A stretch of 64,000 bases of DNA from an uncultured Megasphaera sp. (GTDB lineage: Bacteria; Bacillota; Negativicutes; Veillonellales; Megasphaeraceae): assembly GCA_900554215.1 (NCBI GenBank), contig USGG01000002.1:16878-80877 (forward strand), in the 5' to 3' direction. Of the stretch, positions 45,365-53,039 are shown in pieces (the stretch's first letter is position 1; each line of letters begins with the position of its first letter). The notes below the pieces were generated by a model. It saw only the letters and a program-made list of their open reading frames with translations. It ran no database searches and was not told where the DNA came from. Position numbers and translations under genes: made by a program.

Positions 45365-46159
45365 ATGAAACAGATTTTAATTTCGTCTACCTTGTTATGG
45401 AATCTTTCGCTGCGCGACATGTTCCGCCAGGTCTATGAACTCGGCTTGGGCGGCTTGGAAATGTGGGCCCAGCACTTTTACTGCCAGCAGTATGACGAAG
45501 GCGAATACCGGCGGCTGTCGCAGAAATATCCCCTGCAGACTGTCGTTCACAGCTGCAGCTGGGATTTGAACCTGTCGTCCATGAACCGGGCCATACGGCA
45601 GGCGTCTGTAGAGGAAGTCATCGCGTCGATGGAATTTGCCAAGCGCGTCGGAGCCAGGGAAGTGACGGTTCACCCCGGCCATATGACGATGCCCTGCTGG
45701 CGTCGGGAAAGCGCTCTGCTCATGCACGAGTCCCTGCAGAAAATCGCCGACGCGTCGTACCGGCTGAACATGCCCGTCTCGCTGGAAATCATGGAAAAGA
45801 CGAAGAAGGAATTTGTAACCGATATAGAATCGATGAAGGAAGTTACAGGCGACCTCTTTTCTTTCTTCACCTATACCCTGGACATCGCCCACTGCGAAAG
45901 CCCTGACGAAGGGCTGGATATCCTGCGGCGCGTCGACGCCGTGTCCAAGCTTCACATCAGCAACCGCATCGGCGGCTTATACCACACGCCCCTGTACGAT
46001 GGGGATTTTGATTTCACAGAACTACTTCCTGCTCTGCGTTCTTACCATCTTCCCATGGTTTTGGAAGGCTACGACCCGCAGGGCGGTTTGGACGTATTTT
46101 ACCGCAACGTCGAATTTTTACAAGAACATCTCATGCAGCTTCAATGCCGCATTTCTTAA
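45365..46159 (+). CDS. Sugar phosphate isomerase/epimerase-like TIM-barrel protein
   Basis: This 264-residue protein belongs to the xylose isomerase-like (AP endonuclease 2) superfamily. It has VYELGLGGLEMWAQHF, VVHSCSWDLNLSS, REVTVHPGHM, VSLEIMEKTKKEF, YTLDIAHCESPDEGLDI and VSKLHISNRIG, with the expected metal-site His and Glu residues. These proteins isomerise sugars or inositols or cleave DNA; the substrate here is unknown. GAGGAGG precedes the start. It stands alone. Confidence 0.8.
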   Translation: MKQILISSTLLWNLSLRDMFRQVYELGLGGLEMWAQHFYCQQYDEGEYRRLSQKYPLQTVVHSCSWDLNLSSMNRAIRQASVEEVIASMEFAKRVGAREVTVHPGHMTMPCWRRESALLMHESLQKIADASYRLNMPVSLEIMEKTKKEFVTDIESMKEVTGDLFSFFTYTLDIAHCESPDEGLDILRRVDAVSKLHISNRIGGLYHTPLYDGDFDFTELLPALRSYHLPMVLEGYDPQGGLDVFYRNVEFLQEHLMQLQCRIS

Positions 46160-46217
46160 TATATCTTCTTCCCTTTGTTCAGGCCTTGCCCCGGCAAGGT
46201 CTTTTTATGTTTTTCGT

Positions 46218-46658
46218 CTACTCGTTCAAGATAGAAGAATAATAGTCCTCCGGGCCGTATTTGTTGTCGCCGTCGGAAGGGCGGAGGAGCCAGATAAACA
46301 AGACGAGGCCGCCGAGGAGGGGAATCAGGCTGATGAGCTGCCACCAGCCCGATTTGCCGATGTCGTGGAGGCGGCGGGCGTTCAAGGCGGCCGACACAAA
46401 AAATACGGTCAGGCCGGTGACGAGGTATAGGACGAGAAAGGCGTCGGCCAGGACGGCCCCGTTCAGAGCCGTGCGGGAAACGCCGGCGATGAAGAACAGG
46501 AAGATCGCGTAAAGTATGCTGAAGACGGCGTAGTAGCCCAGCCACAGCGCGGCGACGCCAAGCCAGAACTCCTTGCGGGACGAGCGGCCGGAAAAGGAAA
46601 ACTTCCGTTTCCAGAGAATTACAGCGGCGTCTTTTAAAGTCATCTTGTGTATGGTCAT
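46218..46658 (-). CDS. DUF805 family membrane protein
   Basis: This 146-residue protein has the DUF805 pattern: KFSFSGRSSRKEFWLGVAAL, then hydrophobic segments and LNARRLHDIGKSGWWQLISL followed by a last helix and RPSDGDNKYGP. It has about four membrane segments. The function of the family is unknown. It is transcribed alone and converges on the TIM-barrel gene. Confidence 0.88.
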   Translation of the reverse strand: MTIHKMTLKDAAVILWKRKFSFSGRSSRKEFWLGVAALWLGYYAVFSILYAIFLFFIAGVSRTALNGAVLADAFLVLYLVTGLTVFFVSAALNARRLHDIGKSGWWQLISLIPLLGGLVLFIWLLRPSDGDNKYGPEDYYSSILNE

Positions 46659-46659
46659 G

Positions 46660-47067
46660 AATAGGCCTCCCTTGGTATGCCTGAACGGCGGGTATAATAC
46701 TGGATTATTTATATCGTTTATTATACTGGATAGGGGAGGACAATGCTATAGATATGATAAAATAATATGATTAACACATAAATTAATATTATTTAAAAAC
46801 ACTATATCATGGACTTGCAGGAGATAGACTTCGTCTATTTTCCGTTATCAGCGTCGTTGTATCGCTATGTTTGCGTCGTAATACAGCATTATTACGGCTT
46901 GATAACACGCTATGACCATATACAGAATGGCTTAAGAAAGCCCTTTACGGGCGAGTCAGAGCCGTCGCGTTACGCGTAACGTCTTATATTATCTATCTAG
47001 TTCTTAGTTTATATAGACGTGACGTGATGTGTTTTATAAAAAAAAGTCAAAAAGTCAAAATAAAGTG
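46660..47067. other. Long non-coding stretch with several small hairpins
   Basis: No gene is visible. Between 46820 and 46990 there is a series of short inverted repeats: ATAGAC-TTC-GTCTAT near 46825, CGTAATA-N6-TATTACG near 46880, GCCC-N5-GGGC near 46938 and the palindrome CGTTACGCGTAACG near 46969. The spacing suggests structured RNA or a small repeat element. Copies of AGTCAAA begin at 47045 and 47053 next to the hsp20 promoter. Confidence 0.45.
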
Positions 47068-47096
47068 TTGACAAGGGAGGAAAACGGGTATATAGT
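47068..47096 (+). promoter_or_regulatory. Promoter of the hsp20 pair
   Basis: TTGACA (47068-47073), 17 bases, then TATAGT (47091-47096): near-perfect. AGTCAAA motifs stand directly upstream (47045, 47053) and downstream (47137), with another before the second gene (47667). The 8-base period is not the 10-base spacing of CtsR boxes. Confidence 0.8.
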
Positions 47097-47197
47097 ATAG
47101 CTGTAATCGGAAAGAGGTTACAGACAGACATGTAAAAGTCAAAAGAGCAATCAAGTAATTGCATCTCATTAGGTATTTTAGAAAGAAGGGTTTTATG

Positions 47198-47635
47198 ATG
47201 AGAAGCTTATTCCCGATTGTAACAAATAACGATTTAGTATTTCCTGATAATTTTGTCAATCATTTCTTCGGCGATTTTATGAAGCCGTTCGACAGTTCCT
47301 ACAGTGTTCCGAAAGTCGACGTAGAAGACAAAGAAAATGAATACGTCCTGACGACGGATTTGCCGGGCATGGCCAAGGAAGATATCAAGCTGACCTACGA
47401 TAAGGATATCCTGACCATTTCGGCTCGCCATGAAGAAAAGAAAGATGAAACAGACGAAAAGAAAAACTATATCCGCAAAGAACGGACGAGTCAGTCCTTC
47501 TGCCGCCAGTTCCAGGTCAGCGGCGTTCAGAAAGACCATATTCAGGCATCCTTTGCCAACGGCGTATTGACCGTCACCTTACCGAAGGAAACGGCTAAGC
47601 AGGTCGAAGCGGCCAAGACGATTGAAATTCAGTAA
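47198..47635 (+). CDS. Small heat-shock protein Hsp20, copy 1
   Basis: This 145-residue alpha-crystallin domain protein has YVLTTDLPGMAKEDIKLTY, then KKNYIRKERTSQSFCRQFQV and the end LTVTLPKE. I choose ATG 47198 because the second copy has its start at the same distance from an identical GAAAGAAGGGTTTTA leader. It is an ATP-independent chaperone that holds unfolding proteins. It is one of a tandem duplication: copy 2 follows after 75 bases with the same leader. Confidence 0.93.
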   Translation: MRSLFPIVTNNDLVFPDNFVNHFFGDFMKPFDSSYSVPKVDVEDKENEYVLTTDLPGMAKEDIKLTYDKDILTISARHEEKKDETDEKKNYIRKERTSQSFCRQFQVSGVQKDHIQASFANGVLTVTLPKETAKQVEAAKTIEIQ

Positions 47636-47710
47636 TACGATGGTTTAACCCCGTGACGCGCTTGTAAGTCAAACGAGATCCAACGAGGCGTATGAAAGAA
47701 GGGTTTTACG

Positions 47711-48148
47711 ATGAAAAGTTTATTTCCGATTGTAACGAACAACGATGCATTATTTCCGATGAATTTTGCCGACCGCTTCTTCAGCGATTTCATGAAACCT
47801 TTCGAAGGCTCGTATAACATTCCGAGAGTCGATATTGAAGACAAGGGCAACGAATACGTATTGACGACGGATCTGCCCGGCGTCGCCAAAGAAGACATTT
47901 CCCTGACCTATGACGACGACGTGCTCACCTTGTCGGCCCGTCATGAAGAATCGAAGGACGAACAAGACGACCAGAAGAACTATATCTATAAAGAACGGTC
48001 GAGCAGCTCCTTCTGCCGCAGCTTCCCTGTCAGCGGCATTCGAAAGGACGGCATCCAGGCCTCCTTTGCCGACGGCGTATTGACTGTCACCTTGCCGAAG
48101 GAAGCGCCGCAGCCGGCCGAAGCAGTTCATATGATCGACATTCAGTAA
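47711..48148 (+). CDS. Small heat-shock protein Hsp20, copy 2
   Basis: This 145-residue protein is closely similar to copy 1 over its whole length (SLFPIVTNNDALFPMNFADR; ATDLPGVAKEDISLTYDDD-like core; SSSFCRSFPVSG). The leader GAAAGAAGGGTTTTACG is shared with copy 1. No separate promoter is obvious, so the pair is probably one transcript ending at the terminator 48195-48237. Differences concentrate in the N-terminal arm and the acidic stretch before NYI. Confidence 0.93.
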   Translation: MKSLFPIVTNNDALFPMNFADRFFSDFMKPFEGSYNIPRVDIEDKGNEYVLTTDLPGVAKEDISLTYDDDVLTLSARHEESKDEQDDQKNYIYKERSSSSFCRSFPVSGIRKDGIQASFADGVLTVTLPKEAPQPAEAVHMIDIQ

Positions 48149-48194
48149 TCCATTTCCCATTCCTATAGAAGCATAACTCATATCCCCCTTTATC

Positions 48195-48237
48195 ATCCGT
48201 CAGATTTTCTCCGCTGAAAGTCTGGCGGATTTTTTTT
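48195..48237 (+). terminator. Terminator of the hsp20 pair
   Basis: The arms ATCCGTCAGATTTTC (48195-48209) and 48216-48230 pair with two mismatches around a 6-base loop and are followed by seven T's. Confidence 0.88.
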
Positions 48238-48300
48238 GTGGTATAATATAACAATATAAGTATTTCCTCTTTTCATTTTATAGCAAAGGTATGGAATCAC

Positions 48301-49443
48301 ATGAAATTTACGCAGGACATTCAAATAGGGTATTTCGTGAAGCGGCCGAACCGCTTTATCGCTTATATAGAAATCAACGGAACCGTAGAGGTCTGCCATA
48401 TGCCTAATCCCGGACGCATGTGGGAGCTGCTGTTTCCCGGCGCCGCCGTATACGTGCGCCATGTCGGCAAGACGGAACGCAAGACGGCGTACGACGTCGT
48501 CGGAATCGAACGGGACGGCGTGCCTATCTTGCTGGATACGCAGTACAACAACGACATTGCGGCCAAGCTCATCCAGGAGCACCGCATTCCCGGCTGGGAA
48601 GAGTGGAGCCTGCTGCGGCGGGAAGTAACCGTAGGCGACAGCCGCTTCGATTTGCTGCTTCACAAGGGGAAGGAGCTGTTTTATTTAGAAGTCAAGTCGT
48701 GCACCTTGTTTGGGAAATCGGGGGCCATGTTTCCCGACGCTGTCACGGAACGGGGCCGGAAGCATATTGTGGAGCTGGCGGCCATGCACGACGACGGCTA
48801 TCATACGGGCGTGCTGTTCCTCGTTCACTGGGACCGGGCCCGCTGGTTCCTGCCCGATTACCATACGGACACGGACTTTGCCGCCACGTTTATGGAATGC
48901 GCTCCGAAGCTGGATTGGAAGGCCTTCTCCCTGCGGTGGACGGCGGACTTTTCCCAGCCGGAGCCGGTACGGCTCTTGTCGTATCCCGAAGAGGTGCTGC
49001 GGCGGGAAAATCACGACTGCGGCGATTACATGATCGTCATGTACCTGCCCGAGGGCCGGGACATCGAGGTCGGCGCGAAGGGTGCTATTTCCTTTTTCCA
49101 GGGATATTACGTATACGTCGGCTCGGCTAAAAAGAATCTGGCGTCCCGCCTGGCCCGCCATACGAGAAAGCGAAAGCAGATGCATTGGCATATCGACTAC
49201 CTGCGCCGATATGCCGGCGTGACGGCGGTCCTGCCCGTCCGGACGGCCGACGACCTGGAGCACGAGCTGGCCGCCGCCGTCGGAGCGATTTCCCATTGGC
49301 AGATACGGGACTTCGGCTGCACCGACTGCAGTTGTCCGTCTCATTTATTCGGCTTTCACGACAATCCCATCCACCGCCGCGATTTCATGCAGGTCGTCGA
49401 GAATTTCCGCATGAACCGACTGGAGTCCCTGATGAGGCTGTAA
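48301..49443 (+). CDS. SfsA fused to a DUF123 (GIY-YIG-like) domain
   Basis: The first 230 of 380 residues are SfsA: RFIAYIEINGTVEVCHMPNPGRM, then the nuclease-like motif SRFDLLL and FYLEVKSCTLF with the catalytic-type Asp, Glu and Lys. The rest matches DUF123: DYMIVMYLPEGRDIEVGAKG, GYYVYVGSAKKNLASRLARH, WHIDYLRRYA, and a Cys/His-containing end (GCTDCSCPSHLFGF). Each half is a DNA- or RNA-nuclease-like fold, so the fusion suggests a nucleic-acid processing role. It stands alone. Confidence 0.85.
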   Translation: MKFTQDIQIGYFVKRPNRFIAYIEINGTVEVCHMPNPGRMWELLFPGAAVYVRHVGKTERKTAYDVVGIERDGVPILLDTQYNNDIAAKLIQEHRIPGWEEWSLLRREVTVGDSRFDLLLHKGKELFYLEVKSCTLFGKSGAMFPDAVTERGRKHIVELAAMHDDGYHTGVLFLVHWDRARWFLPDYHTDTDFAATFMECAPKLDWKAFSLRWTADFSQPEPVRLLSYPEEVLRRENHDCGDYMIVMYLPEGRDIEVGAKGAISFFQGYYVYVGSAKKNLASRLARHTRKRKQMHWHIDYLRRYAGVTAVLPVRTADDLEHELAAAVGAISHWQIRDFGCTDCSCPSHLFGFHDNPIHRRDFMQVVENFRMNRLESLMRL

Positions 49444-49551
49444 AGCCTGCTTTTAAATTCTTTGTGACAATTCTGTTGCGAATATATCACCTCAAAATAT
49501 ATTTATGGTATAATAAGGATGTTATTTAGAAACGAAGGAGGTCATTCGTTT

Positions 49552-50139
49552 ATGGACAGACAAGAAGCGCTGCAGCTGCTGCGCAAATATAACGGCGAGC
49601 CGTTTCATATTATGCATGCCCTGACGGTAGAAGGCGTCATGCGCTGGTATGCCAGGGAACTCGGCTACGGCGACGAAGAAGATTTTTGGGGCTTAGTCGG
49701 CTTGCTGCACGATATTGATTTTGAAAAATATCCCGAACAGCACTGCAAAAAGGCGCCGGAGCTCTTAAAAGAAATCGACGCCGACGACAAATTTATTCAT
49801 GCCGTCGTATGTCACGGCTATGGTCTCTGTTCCGACGTAGAGCCGGAGCATGAAATGGAAAAGGTATTGTTCGCGTCCGACGAATTGACCGGCCTTATTT
49901 GGGCCGCCGCCAAGATGCGGCCGTCTAAGAGCACTCAGGATATGGAAGTTAAGAGCCTGAAGAAAAAATTCAAGGACAAGAGCTTCGCTGCCGGCTGCTC
50001 CCGCGACGTCATCAAGGCAGGTGCAGAACGATTAGGATGGGAGCTTCCCGACTTGTTTGAAAAGACGATTTTAGCTATGCGCTCCTGCGAAGAATCAGTG
50101 CGCAGCGAATGCTTCGCGCTGACCGGCGTAAGAGAATAA
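49552..50139 (+). CDS. HD-domain hydrolase
   Basis: I start at ATG 49552, eight bases after AAGGAGGT (195 residues). The HD motif appears as FHIMHALTVEGVM, GLVGLLHDIDFEKYP and VVCHGYGLCSDVEP, an H...HD...H arrangement of metal-dependent phosphohydrolases. The C-terminal half (RPSKSTQDMEVKSLKKKFKDK) is common in the bacterial HDIG hydrolases of this length. The substrate is unknown. It precedes the OmpH-like gene by 42 bases. Confidence 0.87.
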   Translation: MDRQEALQLLRKYNGEPFHIMHALTVEGVMRWYARELGYGDEEDFWGLVGLLHDIDFEKYPEQHCKKAPELLKEIDADDKFIHAVVCHGYGLCSDVEPEHEMEKVLFASDELTGLIWAAAKMRPSKSTQDMEVKSLKKKFKDKSFAAGCSRDVIKAGAERLGWELPDLFEKTILAMRSCEESVRSECFALTGVRE

Positions 50140-50181
50140 TAAAACAATAGTCATATAATGATTTGCGAGGAGGAATGAATC

Positions 50182-50598
50182 ATGAAAAAAGCAATCGCGA
50201 CGGCCCTGATGGCCGCTATGATGACAGTAGGAACAGTAGGCGCGTCCTTCGCCGCCGGCTTGGGCACCATCGACATGGCTGCCTTGCTGCAGAAGCATCC
50301 GAACTATCCGAAGGCCATGGCTCAGTGGCGCAGCGACGTAGAAAAAGCCCAGAAGGATTTTCAGGATCAGGTAAAGAAGGAAAAAGACCCGAAGGCCCAG
50401 CAGGAATTGGCGCAGAAATTCAACGTCCAGCTGAACAAGCAGCGTATTGAGCTGTTTACGCCGCTGGAAAAGGATATTCTGGAAAAAACGAAGGCTGTTA
50501 AGCAGGAAAAAGGCTTGGATTACGTCGTATTGAACGGCTCCGTCGTAGACGGGCAGGCACAGGATATTACGAACGACGTTGCCGCCAAATTGAAATAA
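50182..50598 (+). CDS. OmpH/Skp-like periplasmic protein
   Basis: This 138-residue protein has a signal peptide (cleavage after ASFA). The mature part begins GLGTIDMAALLQKHPNYPKA, the Skp/OmpH N-terminus, and continues as a long charged coiled coil (VEKAQKDFQDQVKKEKDPKA). It ends in the beta return GLDYVVLNGSVVDGQAQDIT. Skp chaperones outer-membrane proteins, and members of this shape are numerous in Negativicutes. It supports a diderm host. A terminator follows. Confidence 0.85.
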   Translation: MKKAIATALMAAMMTVGTVGASFAAGLGTIDMAALLQKHPNYPKAMAQWRSDVEKAQKDFQDQVKKEKDPKAQQELAQKFNVQLNKQRIELFTPLEKDILEKTKAVKQEKGLDYVVLNGSVVDGQAQDITNDVAAKLK

Positions 50599-50612
50599 GC
50601 ATACGAGCAGGA

Positions 50613-50646
50613 AAATCGGCTGAAAGCGCTTCAGCCGATTTTTTTC
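50613..50646 (+). terminator. Terminator of the OmpH-like gene
   Basis: A 12-bp perfect stem (AAATCGGCTGAA at 50613-50624, complement 50630-50641) surrounds a 5-base loop and is followed by a T-run. Confidence 0.9.
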
Positions 50647-50674
50647 GTTCTGTGTTCCGTAAAGGCAGGCAAAA

Positions 50675-50716
50675 CGCGGCAATCCGGTAGAGGGAAGAAT
50701 CTGCCGGATTGCCGCG
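50675..50716 (-). terminator. Terminator of the acyl-CoA dehydrogenase gene
   Basis: A 13-bp perfect stem (CGCGGCAATCCGG at 50675-50687, complement 50704-50716) is followed on the minus strand by TTTTGCC. It lies 38 bases beyond the stop codon. Confidence 0.82.
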
Positions 50717-50753
50717 TGTCATAATGTTAGATGGAGAGTTTATGGATTATCAA

Positions 50754-51902
50754 TTATTTACGACGGAACAAGCCTCCGGAAATGACCAGTTTCTGGATTT
50801 CGTTTGTACCTTCGTAAATTTGGGTGATTTTTGCGTCGCGCATCATGCGTTCTACATGATATTCGTGCATGTAGCCATTGCCGCCGAGCATCTGTACGCA
50901 TTCCGTCGTGACCTTCATGGCCACGTCGGTGCAGGTGAGCTTTGCTACGGCTGCGGCTGTCGTGAAGGGCTTGCCTTCTTCTTTCAGGCAGGCCGCCTTG
51001 TAGAGGACGAGCTTGGCTTTTTCGATATCGGCGTAGAGCTCGGCCATCTTGAATGCCAGGTACTGCTGCTTGAACAGGGGCTTGCCGAACTGTTCCCGTT
51101 CCTGGAGGTATTTGACGGCGATGTCGAAAGCCCCTTCGGCGATGCCGAGAGCCTGGGCACCGACGCCGATGCGGCCGCCGTCGAGGGTTTTCATGGCCAG
51201 TTTAAAGCCTTCGCCTGGTTTAGCGATCATGCGGTCTGCCGATACGCGGACGTTGGAGAGGACCATTTCGGAAACCTGGGCGGAACGGATGCCCATCTTA
51301 TTTTCTACCTTGCCGACGTGGAAGCCTTCCATGCCCTTTTCGACGACGAAGGCGCACATGCTCTTCGTGCCGACAGACGGGTCGGTCAGGGCGTAGATGA
51401 CGGTGTAGTCAGCCAGGGGGCCGTTGGTATTGAAAATCTTCGTGCCGTTGAGGATGTAGTCGTCGCCGTCCTTGGTGGCAATGGTCTTCTGTCCTGCCGC
51501 GTCGGAGCCGGCCGATGCTTCGGTGAGGCCGAAGGAGCCGATGGCTTTGCCGCTTGCGATAGGAGAGAGGAAGCGTTTTTTCTGTTCGTCCGTAGCGGAG
51601 GAATACATGACGCTGCCGCCGTATAAGGACGTATTGACGGAGAAACCGATACCGAAGGAGGAATCGACTTTGGAAACTTCTTCGACAGCTAAGATATACG
51701 GGAGGTAGCCTACGTCTGTGCCGCCGAATTCTTTCGGATAGCAGAGGCCGAACATTCCCATGGCGCCGAATTCCTTAAAGGCTTCTACGGGGAATACCTG
51801 CTGTTCATCCCGTTCGAGTACGCCGGGAGCTAAGCGCTGGGCCGTAAATTCGCGAACCTGATCGACGATTTGCTGCTGTTGTTCTGTCAAATTGAAATTC
51901 AT
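50754..51902 (-). CDS. Short-chain acyl-CoA dehydrogenase
   Basis: This 382-residue flavoprotein has YPKEFGGTDVGYLPYILAVEEV, FGLTEASAGSDAAGQKTIA and, at the C-terminus, QMLGGNGYMHEYHVERMMRD and ITQIYEGTNEIQKLVI, which holds the catalytic glutamate. The style is that of butyryl-CoA dehydrogenases of anaerobes, which reduce crotonyl-CoA with electron-transfer flavoprotein, but the substrate length cannot be fixed by eye. No etfAB is adjacent. It is preceded by a small gene and a region with MarR-type palindromes. Confidence 0.88.
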   Translation of the reverse strand: MNFNLTEQQQQIVDQVREFTAQRLAPGVLERDEQQVFPVEAFKEFGAMGMFGLCYPKEFGGTDVGYLPYILAVEEVSKVDSSFGIGFSVNTSLYGGSVMYSSATDEQKKRFLSPIASGKAIGSFGLTEASAGSDAAGQKTIATKDGDDYILNGTKIFNTNGPLADYTVIYALTDPSVGTKSMCAFVVEKGMEGFHVGKVENKMGIRSAQVSEMVLSNVRVSADRMIAKPGEGFKLAMKTLDGGRIGVGAQALGIAEGAFDIAVKYLQEREQFGKPLFKQQYLAFKMAELYADIEKAKLVLYKAACLKEEGKPFTTAAAVAKLTCTDVAMKVTTECVQMLGGNGYMHEYHVERMMRDAKITQIYEGTNEIQKLVISGGLFRRK

Positions 51903-51999
51903 AGTGCGTCCACTCCTTCTGATAACGGTATATATTTAAAATTAAAATATAAGCGGATTTGTTAGGTCCCTGGTTCGGGAGCTTTTACTGCGGAGATTT

Positions 52000-52155
52000 T
52001 TAGATGACGACGTTTTGGTTGGCCAAGATGCCGTTGAGGAATTTTTCATACTCCGTTTCTTTGCTTACTTTTGTGTTGACAGGAGTCAGGCTCTTAGAAG
52101 TAAATTTGCGGATGAGTTTGCATGTGTTTTTTTGTTCAAACGAAAACTTTGTCAT
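52000..52155 (-). CDS. Unrecognised 51-residue protein
   Basis: Starting at ATG 52155 with AAAGGAG about nine bases upstream, the frame gives MTKFSFEQKNTCKLIRKFTS, then KSLTPVNTKVSKETEYEKFL and NGILANQNVVI. It is basic, soluble and has one cysteine. It is the first gene on this strand after the palindromes at 52203-52223 and 52286-52308, and it precedes the acyl-CoA dehydrogenase by about 100 bases. The good ribosome binding site and ordinary codon use argue for a real gene. I know no family for it. Confidence 0.6.
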   Translation of the reverse strand: MTKFSFEQKNTCKLIRKFTSKSLTPVNTKVSKETEYEKFLNGILANQNVVI

Positions 52156-52202
52156 AATGGAGTCACTCCTTTGGTAGATGAATTAAATTATACTTTGTAG
52201 AA

Positions 52203-52223
52203 ATAATTCGTAATAAGAATTAT
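52203..52223. promoter_or_regulatory. Palindrome, candidate MarR operator 1
   Basis: The inverted repeat has 7-bp perfect arms, ATAATTC and GAATTAT, around GTAATAA. It lies 48 bases upstream of the 51-residue gene. The core TTCGTAATAAGAA is nearly the same as the core of the second site at 52286-52308. Confidence 0.6.
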
Positions 52224-52285
52224 TATGGTCACATAATATCACAGGAAAAACAGAAGGTCAAGAAATTTGACTAAATTGCATAGAA

Positions 52286-52308
52286 AATAATTTGTAATAC
52301 GAAATATT
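52286..52308. promoter_or_regulatory. Palindrome, candidate MarR operator 2
   Basis: AATAATTTGTAATACGAAAT and the following bases share TTyGTAATAmGAA with operator 1, eighty-three bases away. A half-site ATTTCGTATT also lies just upstream of the marR gene at about 52819-52828. Confidence 0.55.
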
Positions 52309-52318
52309 AATAATAAAA

Positions 52319-52365
52319 AATACCGCTATCCATGAATCGTCCATGAGATAACGGTATTCGATATG
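52319..52365 (-). terminator. Terminator of the second marR gene
   Basis: On the minus strand AATACCGTTATC (from 52358) pairs with GATAGCGGTATT (to 52319) and is followed by TTTTTTATT. It lies just after the marR stop codon at 52371. Confidence 0.85.
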
Positions 52366-52370
52366 ACGCG

Positions 52371-52793
52371 TTACATGTCGTGCTGGTGGATGATGCGTTT
52401 GATATAGCCGATAAATTCCTCTCGTTCCTGCGGCGAAAAATCACGAAGGACCAAATCGTTCAGTTCGTCTATCGTTTTCATCACCGGCTCTTTTAAAGCC
52501 ATGCCTTCCTTTGTCGCCTTGACTGTAATGCTGCGGCGGTTATTGGGATTGAGGACGCGGTCGATGAGGCCGCGCTTCTGCATCCGGTCCAATACGCCGG
52601 AAATCGTAGAGTTTTCTACGCGGAGGATCGTAGCGATTTCCTTCGGCGACAAGGTTTCATCCTTCCAAAGACAGGCCAATACTCCGTATTGCCCCGGAGT
52701 GATGCCGTATTTGGACAAACTTTCGGAAAAGGTGAGAAATACTTCATGCTGGGCTACAGTAAGTAGAAAATTAATGCAGTTCACATACTCCAC
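52371..52793 (-). CDS. MarR-family transcriptional regulator
   Basis: This 140-residue winged-helix protein has ITPGQYGVLACLWKDETLSPKE, the recognition helix RVENSTISGVLDRMQKRGLI and the wing NNRRSITVKATKEG. It belongs to the general MarR/SlyA group that senses small aromatic or acyl compounds. The downstream region holds two copies of a palindrome and its own promoter holds a half copy. The likely targets are therefore itself, the 51-residue gene and the acyl-CoA dehydrogenase. Confidence 0.9.
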   Translation of the reverse strand: MEYVNCINFLLTVAQHEVFLTFSESLSKYGITPGQYGVLACLWKDETLSPKEIATILRVENSTISGVLDRMQKRGLIDRVLNPNNRRSITVKATKEGMALKEPVMKTIDELNDLVLRDFSPQEREEFIGYIKRIIHQHDM

Positions 52794-53039
52794 GGTGACG
52801 CTTCCTTTCTGTGTTTTATTTCGTATTCCTAACTAATGTATAGTTTACCATATTTTATGCTTCCTTACTATAACAAATGGGGAATTTGTGAAAAAATTAT
52901 CAGACTATGAAGGGCTGAGTAAAAAATTATCCCCATTTGCTGTCGGGCCTGTAAATTTGTAGCATTTCTTTCCAAGATGACGTATAATTAGGACAACATA
53001 CATCTTGCCGCGGTAAAGGAGATTGTAAGCGGATATACT
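52794..53039. other. Intergenic region between marR and gtrA
   Basis: No gene is seen. There is an inverted repeat AAATGGGG (52875-52882) with CCCCATTT (52931-52938), and two copies of AAAAAATTATC (52890s and 52921-52931). The ribosome binding site AAAGGAG of gtrA lies at about 53015-53021, 19 bases before its ATG. Confidence 0.4.

Noticed and set aside
47045..47073. CtsR operator before hsp20
   Set aside because: CtsR boxes are heptads with a 10-base period (RGTCAAA-NAN-RGTCAAA). Here the two AGTCAAA copies are 8 bases apart. No CIRCE element was seen either.
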